Shown here: positions 57,009 through 64,000 of the stretch, piece by piece | Layout of the letters: the number at the start of each line of letters is the position of its first letter | How positions within the stretch are numbered: the first letter of the stretch is position 1 | DNA from: Lota lota | Taxonomy: Eukaryota; Chordata; Actinopteri; Gadiformes; Lotidae | Reading direction: 5' to 3' | NCBI GenBank assembly: GCA_026745465.1 | Contig: JACYXH010000815.1 | Coordinates: 62,001 to 126,000 of the forward strand | DNA length: 64,000 nt | Program-made: the position numbers and the translations under genes | Notes under the pieces: model-generated | Database searches by the model: none | Seen by the model: the letters and a program-made list of their open reading frames with translations, nothing else | Told to the model about the DNA's origin: nothing

Positions 57009-57551
57009 ACACAGTAATTTGAAGGTAGAGCACGGAAACACCGGTTTGGTTGCCTAAGTATGACACAACGTGTAAAAATTCACTCAGGGCCGCCTATAAA
57101 CATTAACCCTTTCACGGCAACGCTCTGACATGCCAGCCCTCGAAGCAAAAGAACAACTAAAAGCCATACGGTGCAGCGAATTACGCATTACAATTATGCA
57201 TTTGGTCATCTTTTGACTGGCTTGATTCTCCTGGGGCGGTAGAGGGTCCTGAGATGAGATGGGGAGTGTTTAGTGTTGACCTGGAGAGGACTGGCATGAC
57301 AGCAGACTGACTTGTGAAGACCAGTGTAGGAAGAGGTCAGCCAGGATTCAACACAGCTTTACATGTAGAGCACTCTATCCCAGGCTGACAAACTGTCAAG
57401 GGGGTTGTCTTAGAATTTATCGTTAACTTTCATTTTTCTATCTGTATTTTTATATTTTTGTGATAAAAATATATGATTTACCGTTGTAAAGTTTAAACGG
57501 CGGTTTTGACGATCAGATTACGGGGGAGAGGACGAAACAAAGAGCTTTCAG

Positions 57552-57648
57552 GTTGCGTCCAACTGCTCCACGTGTGTCGCTAATGTGTTGGCTGCGGACG
57601 CGGTCCATCAGCGACGCACGGCCGCGATCGAGCTGGAGGCCAGACGGC
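57552..57648 (+). CDS. candidate exon of an unknown gene
   Basis: 97 bp between GCTTTCAG| and CGGC|GTGAGT, both strong splice signals. The open frame reads VASNCSTCVANVLAADAVHQ followed by RRTAAIELEARR, a plausible amphipathic helical segment, phase 0 to phase 1. GC-rich compared with its surroundings. I do not recognise the family and see no second exon. Confidence 0.35.
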
Positions 57649-57820
57649 GTGAGTCAGTCCGAATCTGCCCCGAGGCGCCGTGTCTTCCAGTGGAGACAGC
57701 TGTTGCTTCACATCAGGGGGCTCTACAGTTCGGTGTGAGTCAGTCCGAATCTGGCCCGAGGCGCCGTGTCTTCCAGTGGAGACAGCTGTTGGTTCACATC
57801 AGGGGGCTCTACAGTTAAAG
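57649..57820. repeat. 86-bp tandem duplication beginning at the splice donor
   Basis: GTGAGTCAGTCCGAATCTG starts at 57649 and again at 57735; the two copies differ at a few bases (GCCCCG/GGCCCG, TTGCTT/TTGGTT). Confidence 0.9.
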
Positions 57821-58130
57821 ACTCTTAGTGGAGTTTTATGTGACGTTTGTTGGACATCTGCATGGTAGCTAGCCGGCAGCCCCACTATTGTAATTATCAT
57901 CATCCTCTCCTGTCTGGTTTCCGTTCACTGTCTGGCTGTAAAACATGTAGAAACACATCTTACACTGAATATAAATAGTCATGGGAAGGTAAATAAATAT
58001 TATAGAAATACTATATTATTTTAAATAATAAAACCAAATCCAAAGAGGACCAATATTAGATATTCAAAATAAAAACAACTAAATCCACACGTGATTAAAT
58101 AAAAAGAAAAGGTACTGTAGCTCCTCCGGT

Positions 58131-58554
58131 GACACGCATGAGGCATGAGATCTTGATTTATATACAGGGTTTTATTGCTGTTCAACCCGTGAGATCTCAT
58201 GCCTCATGCGGTTAAAGAAAAAGAAAAAATACATTAACCAAAAATAACGCATATAAACACAAACACTCTCGGCAAAGTAGTTAACGAACCTCATTGCGGC
58301 TTGTCCCAGAGGTGCTAAACATCCTTTTAATGTCCTTTATCTTCTTCGATAAGTATGTACTTGAACACGCTAACAGTGGAAAGACTCGCTCATGCGGTCA
58401 AGTTTCCTTAGGGTCGCTAAAAGGCGCCCGGGTGACAACACTCGAGCGGAACCAAGAATTAGTTCCGTCTTGTTGTAACGTATAATTCAAAAATAAATTA
58501 AATAATAAAAGGTACAAATACCTAAAACAAACCAACGTGACAGAGGCAGTTACA
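58131..58554 (-). repeat. probable 3' LTR of the BEL/Pao element
   Basis: On the minus strand a GGTGGGAG purine tract is followed by TGTAACTGCC at 58554; the other edge is taken at the plus-strand TGACACGC (58131), giving TG...CA. No second LTR is visible, so the borders are tentative. Confidence 0.35.
58135..58210. repeat. inverted repeat, 18-bp arms, 40-base loop
   Basis: Arms 58135-58152 and 58193-58210 are exact reverse complements (CGCATGAGGCATGAGATC). Confidence 0.9.
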
Positions 58555-58788
58555 CTCCCACCAAATCACGAGTGATTTCTTAAACTCGGAGGCAAACCTA
58601 CTGCATGAATTAAATGAAACTGTCCTAATAAACAACTAATAAACTTTGTGTGAGTGTATGATAGAACCATCATTCTGCTTCTAGCAATGTAACTGTTTTC
58701 TGAATGGGTCTCTCCAGGTAAACAGGTTTGGCTGTACGCTTTCCTCTTCCATCCAGGGAGGAGTCACTGATGAGTAACTTGAGTCTCC

Positions 58789-60008
58789 TCACTCTTTCAT
58801 CACTTCAGGATACACCTCGATGACTCTTGCTAGCTTCCATTGGTTTCGTGGTGCGGCAGCATCTTGCAACAGAACAATGTCACCGACCTTAGCATTTCTG
58901 CGATCTTTGGTCCACTTCTGTCTGTGTTGGAGATTCAGGAGATACTCCTTTTTCCATCGTACCCAAAAGTTGTTGGTTAAGAGTTGAACTCTGCGCCATC
59001 TTTTGCGGAGGTAGAGATCTTCCTTGACAAACTTTCCAGGGGGAGGGAGAATGATTGTGGATTTCATGGTCAAGATGTGGTTTGGTGTCAAGGGCTCTGG
59101 ACTGGTAGAATCGTTCAGATGATCAGTGGTTAGAGGTCTGCTATTCACAACCGCCATAACCTCATATAGAAATGTTCGTAGGGAAGAGGAGTCAAGTTGT
59201 CTGGATGACTGTTCTAGAATGGACGCCAGGACACTTCTGATAGTGCGGATTTGTCTTTCCCAGACTCCACCCATATGACTTGAGGCAGGGGTGTTCATGA
59301 TGAACTCGCAGCCCAAATCTTTGAGCTCTTCTTGATCTGTCTCTTTCAGTGCTTCAATGAACTCACGCCTTGCTCCGACAAAGTTTGTCCCTTGATCACA
59401 CCTTATCTGCCTTACTGATCCACGAATGGCGATGAAGGAGCGCAGAGCATTGATAAAGGCATCTGAGGTCAAGTCATCAAGTGCTTCAATGTGAACTCCT
59501 CTTGAACACATGCAGGTGAGCAACAGCCCATAACGCTTTAGCTCTTTCTTCCTTCCTTAATGTGAAACGGTCCGAAGCAGTCCATACCACAGTAAGTAAA
59601 TGGAGCAGTTGTTTCCATCCGCTCTTCTGGAAGGTCTGCCATCCTTTGTTGCTCTGTGCATCTTCGGAACCTTCTGCAACTTGTGCACTTGTGAATATGG
59701 GATGAAACAAGCTTGCTGCAACCCAGGATCCATATGCCATTGGATCGGAGTTCATTTATAGTCATTCCTCGACCTTGATGGTACACCCTCTCATGATAGT
59801 GCTTGACGAGCAATGCAGAAACATGACTGCCTCTAGGAAGTACTGCTGGATGCCTCACATGTGGATGTAGGGCAGCATTAGCTAAGCGGCCTCCTACTCT
59901 GATTACACCTTGGTCATCCAAGAACGGACATAGTTTGTGCAACTGGTTGGCTTTGTCTTTGACATTTGTCTCCTTATGATGTCTAAGGCGTCGAATGTCT
60001 TGAGAGAG
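58789..60008 (-). CDS. BEL/Pao polyprotein, integrase end (interrupted)
   Basis: Two overlapping minus-strand frames give the C-terminal half of a BEL/Pao Pol. From 60008: LHKLCPFLDDQGVIRVGGRL, the typical Pao pre-integrase motif, then HHCC finger text (HYHERVYHQGRGMTINELRS...CTSCRRFR) and the first catalytic segment YCGMDCFGPF. After a shift near 59530 comes CSRGVHIEALDDLTSDAFIN, IRCDQGTNFVGARREF, the WERQIRTIRSVL helix with Glu, and the BEL-specific C terminus NFWVRWKKEYLLNLQ. The protein integrates element DNA. The N-terminal part is cut off at 60008 by the gypsy LTR. Confidence 0.85.
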
Positions 60009-60546
60009 TGTTACGGGGAGAGCGACTGGTAAACCCAAATGCGGAACACAGCAGACGAGATGGAGAAGGGTTCAAGGGGTTTATTGTCCAAAGGTACAGG
60101 CAAGGGCAAGGCAGAGCAAGGCGTAGTCGGACAGGCAGTTGGCAGACAAGAGGTCAGGCAGACAGACAGACGGGAGCAGGCGGGGAGTCTTTGCAGGCGT
60201 GGAGTCGACAACGGGAAGGCAGTCCGGAGGTAGGTAACAGGAGACGGGCAGGTAATCGGGAAAACTGGGTAAAGGACAAAGGCAAGTTAAGGGTAAGCAA
60301 GGTACGGGAAAAGATAAGGTAACTCTAAACTTAGTGCGGGAACGTGGTACTAACTCTGGGTTTGAACACAACGATCTGGCGCCGGCTGCTTGGGGAGCGA
60401 GGGTTAAGTAGGGTGCGCTGATTAGCTGATGGAAGACAGGAGTGAAGACCGGAGTGCACGTGGGTGATTGACGAGGGAAAGTAAACAGAGGCACATGGTG
60501 AAGTGGCAGCCGGCGCCACTAGATGGTGGCAGAGGGTGATGTGACA
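60009..60546 (-). repeat. 3' LTR of the chromodomain gypsy element
   Basis: 538 bp, TGTCACATCA at its 5' edge (60546) to GTAACA at its 3' edge (60009). Preceded on the minus strand by GAGGGGGGGTAC. Confidence 0.8.
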
Positions 60547-61966
60547 GTACCCCCCCCTCGACGATCGCCTCCAGGCGAACGCCCGGGAAGGGATGGGTGA
60601 TGGCGGTGGAAGTCCCTGATGAGGGACGCATCCAGGATGTAGCTCCGCGGAACCCATGCACGTTCCTCCGGCCCGTACCCCTCCCAGTCCACCAGATACT
60701 GATGTCCTCGGCCGCGACGACGAACATCTAGTAGACGACGCACCGTCCAGGCCGGGTGGTTATCGATGATCCGGGGAGGGGGCGGGGCCGGGGATGGAAT
60801 AGACAGGGGACTGGAAGAAACAGGCTTGACCTGAGAAACATGGAACGTGGGGTGAATACGAAGGGAGGCAGGGAGTCTGAGGCGGACGGCACAGGGGTTG
60901 ACGATTGCCTCAATCTCGAATGGACCGATGAAACGGGGCGAAAGCTTCTGTGTCTCTCCCTTGAGAGGAAGATCCTTGGACCGGAGCCAAACCCTTTGGC
61001 CTGGGGTATAATGAGGGGCAGGTGCACGGCGTTTGTTGGCCTGTTTCTGGGAACGGGAGGAGGCCCGGAGAAGCGCCGTCCGAGTGCGCTTCCAGGTCCT
61101 CTGGCAGCGTTGCATGTGAGCCTGCACTGATGGTACAGCGATCTCCGCCTCCAGGGAAGGAAATAGAGGTGGCTGATACCCCAAGGAACACTGAAACGGG
61201 GATAAACCGGTGGAGGAGTTCTCTAGGGAGTTATGGGGCATATTCAACCCACGGTAATTGGGAACTCCATGTGGATGGGTTCGCTTCAGTGATGCAACGT
61301 AAAGCCGCCTCCATCTCCTGATTTGCCCGTTCAGCTTGGCCGTTGGTCTGGGGGTGGTATCCCGAGGACAGGCTGACCGAGGCCCCCAGAGCAGTGCAGA
61401 AGGCTCGCCAAACCTGGGATGTAAACTGGGGACCTCGGTCTGAGACCACGTCCATTGGAAATGCCGTGCAGCCGGAAGACGTGGGCGACGAGGAGTTCCG
61501 CAGTCTCCTTAGCAGAGGGAGAGTTTGGGGAGCGCGAGGAAATGGGCAGCCTTGGAGAACCGGTCGATGACGGTAAGGATGGTGGTGTTGCCGTCAGAAG
61601 GGGGAAGACCAGTGACGAAGTCCAAGGCGATGTGGGACCAGGGACGGCTAGGGAATGGGCAAGGGTCGGAGAAGACCGGAGCGGGGCCGAGTTGAGGTCT
61701 TACTGCGCGAACACGTTGGGCAGGCCGCGACGTAACCACGAACGTCCGTGTCCATCGTTGGCCACCAGAATCGCCGGCGGATGAACTCCAGAGTTCGGGT
61801 CACGCCAGGATGGCAGGTGAGCCTGGTGGAGTGTGCCCACGAAAGGAAAAACGCCCGGGTCGGGCATTTCCTGGGCCTGGAAACGGCGACTCCGTTCCCA
61901 TACGACCTCCCAGGTTGTTGCTACCAAGAGAGGACAATCACTCTTTCTCCCTAGAAGGCAGAACAA
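60519..61966 (-). pseudogene. integrase and chromodomain of the gypsy element (frame-broken)
   Basis: At least three frames. 61966-61700: DPGVFPFVGTLHQAHLPSW, worn HHCC region. 61739-61509: [20 protein letters not shown] with first catalytic Asp and [11 protein letters not shown]. 61455-61231: [17 protein letters not shown] with second Asp and [17 protein letters not shown] with catalytic Glu. 61247-60519: [16 protein letters not shown], the GPFEIEAI and [10 protein letters not shown]-terminal domain, and a chromodomain [20 protein letters not shown]. Chromodomains of this type direct integration to marked chromatin. The ORF reads past the pol end into the LTR. Confidence 0.85.
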
Positions 61967-62094
61967 AATTTCCCTAAGTTACAACCTTACATTGTCCCAT
62001 TGAATCCGGCCTGCCGATCAACAGCCTTTTGCTCGGCGGTACCCTCCGCCCGTCAACCACTCCATACTCCAAACAGCCAGTGTCGCCATTCTCC

Positions 62095-63078
62095 TTAATG
62101 ACTCACGGCCCACACGTAATTGCCCACGTCGTAATTCCTCAGTCGGCAAAGCACACGGGTGCATTTTCTGGTCGGAGGAGGACGCTGGGAAAGCACTGCG
62201 CCCACACCGGTGTCCGAAGCGTCCACCTCCACCACGAACTGGTTTGCAGGGTTGGGTTGGACGAGAATCGGGGAGGAGACGAAGCGTTCCTTGAGGTTGA
62301 GGAACGCTGCTTCGGCCTCCGAGGTCCATAGAAAAGGGCTCTTAATGGAGGTCAGAGCAGTGAGGGGTGCCGCGATCTGACTGTACCCGCGGATGAACCT
62401 CCGATAAAAGTTTGCAAAACCCAGGAATTGCTGGAGCTTCTTCCGGGTAGAGGGAGTGGGCCATTCAGCAACCGCCGAGACCTTTGCAGGGTCCATCCTG
62501 ACCTGTCCCTGGCCGATGATGTATCCCAGGAAAGAAGTGGAGGTGACATGAAACTCGCACTTCTCAGCTTTGACGAAGAGCCGATTTTCTAGGAGCCGCT
62601 GGAGAACCTGCCGGACGTGGATCTTATGTTCCTCCAACGACTCGGAGAAGATGAGTATGTCATCTAAGTAAACGAAAACCGAGCGGTTCAGCATGTCGCG
62701 AAGAACGTCGTTCACGAGGGCTTGGAAGACGGCTGGGGCGTTAGTGAGACCGAAAGGCATCACTAGATATTCAAAGTGGCCAAGGGGAGTGTTGAACGCC
62801 GTCTTCCACTCGTCCCCCTCCCGGATGCGGACCAAATGGTACGCGTTACGCAGATCGAGTTTAGAAAAAATCTGGGCTCCGTGGAGGGGAACAAAAGCAG
62901 AGCTGATCAGGGGCAGAGGGTATTTATTCTTAATGGTGATACCATTCAGGCCTCTATAATCAATACAAGGACGGAGGGAATGATCCTTCTTAGAAACAAA
63001 AAAAAATCCCGCTCCGACCGGAGAAGAGGAAGGGCGGATAATTCCCGCGGCCAGGGACTCCTGAATGTACCGCTCCAT
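62095..63078 (-). CDS. reverse transcriptase of the chromodomain gypsy element
   Basis: Continuous RT core: [67 protein letters not shown] and the catalytic [11 protein letters not shown]. It ends in the first RNase H strand ([18 protein letters not shown]). Most of the RNase H is missing: after YDVGN the text breaks, and integrase text starts only about 100 bp later. So the element carries a deletion as well as shifts. Confidence 0.9.
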   Translation of the reverse strand: MERYIQESLAAGIIRPSSSPVGAGFFFVSKKDHSLRPCIDYRGLNGITIKNKYPLPLISSAFVPLHGAQIFSKLDLRNAYHLVRIREGDEWKTAFNTPLGHFEYLVMPFGLTNAPAVFQALVNDVLRDMLNRSVFVYLDDILIFSESLEEHKIHVRQVLQRLLENRLFVKAEKCEFHVTSTSFLGYIIGQGQVRMDPAKVSAVAEWPTPSTRKKLQQFLGFANFYRRFIRGYSQIAAPLTALTSIKSPFLWTSEAEAAFLNLKERFVSSPILVQPNPANQFVVEVDASDTGVGAVLSQRPPPTRKCTRVLCRLRNYDVGNYVWAVSH

Positions 63079-63118
63079 AGCCTCCCGTTCCGGGCGGGAG
63101 AGATTAAATAACCGACTG

Positions 63119-63720
63119 CTAGGCAGGGGTGCGCCCGGAAGAAGGGTCTATGGAGCAGTCGTATGGGCGGTGGGGAGGCAAAGTGAGAGTGTGTGTCTTA
63201 CTAAAAATCTCCGCGAGATCATGGTAACAATCTGGAACCGCGGACAGGTCAGGAAGTGGCGGTTTCGTGGATTCAACTACGTGGGGTGACGAGGCGGAGC
63301 GAAGGCAGTGGGAGAGACAGTGAGGGCTCCAGGACGTAATACGAGCCGATTGCCAATCGATGTTAGGATTGTGCTCTCGCAACCAAGGGAAACCCAACAC
63401 TATTGGGGAAGCGGGACAGTCCATAATATGAAGTGAAAGTGTCTCGCGGTGATTGCCCGAGATTAACAAAGAAATCGGTACGGTTTGATGCTTAATACGG
63501 CCGAGGGACTTCCCATTGAGAGCCTGAGTCTCAATAGGGGAGCTAAGCGGGGTCGAATCTATTTTGAGTTGTTTAACCAACTCGCTATCAATAAATGACT
63601 CGTCGGCCCCTGAATCTAAAAGAACAGAAAGTGGAATCGCCTGGCCTCGCCACGAGAGAACGGCATCTAACTGAGGTCGGAAAACAGAGGGAATAAGAGT
63701 ACGACTCGCCAGGACCCCTC
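63119..63720 (-). CDS. protease region of the chromodomain gypsy element
   Basis: Minus-strand text from about 63720 contains an aspartic-protease active site of the form [12 protein letters not shown] near 63620-63590, followed by [16 protein letters not shown], the later [13 protein letters not shown] strand and a linker to RT with [20 protein letters not shown]. It stops at 63119, shortly before the RT frame. Confidence 0.8.
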
Positions 63721-63723
63721 GAA

Positions 63724-63933
63724 TTACTGACGAGACGGCTCTTTTCCCGGGCGTGTGGGACAGGTACTAATGAAATGGCCAGGAAGACCGCAGTAGAGAC
63801 ATACTCTCGTAGCTCGTCGGTGTTGGCGCTCGGACGGGGACAGATGAGCTCGGCCTACTTGCATGGGTTCGGAGTCGTACAACTGCTGTTCCCCCTTAGA
63901 CTCCTGGGACGTAATTCGGCCCCCCAACTCCAC
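63724..63933 (-). CDS. C-terminal gag with CCHC knuckle
   Basis: Ends a gag protein: YDSEPMQVGRAHLSPSERQ then a single zinc knuckle CLYCGLPGHFISTCP and a stop near 63724. The rest of gag extends beyond the window. Confidence 0.85.
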   Translation of the reverse strand: MELGGRITSQESKGEQQLYDSEPMQVGRAHLSPSERQHRRATRVCLYCGLPGHFISTCPTRPGKEPSRQ

Positions 63934-64000
63934 TCCATACCTGGAAGACTGACGACCCGGAGAATGGTTGGTAAACCTCTCACGTTTATCCCTCCTTCTC

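Larger units (their letters stand above)
60009..64000 (-). mobile_element. chromodomain Ty3/gypsy element, 3' part, runs off the window
   Basis: Minus-strand element with its 3' LTR at 60009-60546, polypurine tract, and gag-pol in decreasing coordinates order up to the window edge. It lies inside the BEL/Pao reading frame, so it inserted later. The 5' LTR is beyond 64000. Confidence 0.9.

Overview
The window is vertebrate nuclear DNA, most probably from a ray-finned fish. The evidence is spliced vertebrate genes with GT/AG introns, together with element families typical of teleosts: a DIRS-like YR retrotransposon, a Tc1 transposon, mag-type and chromodomain Ty3/gypsy elements, a BEL/Pao element and tRNA-derived SINEs. 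Simple repeats are extremely dense (CA, GA, GGA, GAT, poly-C and many minisatellites). That resembles the repeat-rich genomes of cod-like fishes, but this placement is an inference.

Layout. 1-2.4 kb: plus-strand 3' exons of an MCAM/BCAM-type immunoglobulin cell-adhesion gene (Ig end, Ser/Thr/Pro stalk, transmembrane exon). 4.2-6.1 kb: decayed minus-strand gene derived from a gypsy integrase. 7.2-10.8 kb: DIRS-like retrotransposon with inverted terminal repeats but almost no recombinase. 13.6-14.4 kb: broken inhibin-alpha-like fragment. 15.7-17.8 kb: minus-strand gamma-type connexin in three coding exons. 20.2-21.2 kb: minisatellite, hairpin and a perfect 46-bp palindrome. 22.3-32.2 kb: minus-strand hivep1 (large zinc-finger transcription factor), five coding exons visible, with its first coding exon and its 3' exons not seen. 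32.9-34.7 kb: an LTR preceded by a polypurine tract and an intronless coiled-coil ORF that joins ELKS/ERC-like and non-muscle myosin II tail-like sequence. 35.0-36.9 kb: Tc1 element whose terminal repeat is split by a solo LTR. 37-47 kb: mostly simple repeats and one SINE, no gene recognised. 47.0-53.1 kb: LINE copy split by a nearly complete, very young mag-type gypsy element. 53-58 kb: more repeats and one candidate exon. 58.1-64.0 kb: BEL/Pao element interrupted by a chromodomain gypsy element that runs off the right edge.

Host genes in the window are therefore mcam-like (+), the gamma connexin (-) and hivep1 (-); they are functionally unrelated and no operon-like logic applies. Most of the rest is transposable elements, several nested inside each other.

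Sequence quality matters for reading this window. The mag-type element has 167-bp LTRs with a single mismatch, yet its ORFs carry several one-base shifts, mostly in homopolymers. The same kind of shift breaks the otherwise well conserved hivep1 exon. Residual indel errors in the assembly are the simplest explanation, so 'pseudogene' calls based only on frameshifts are made cautiously here.
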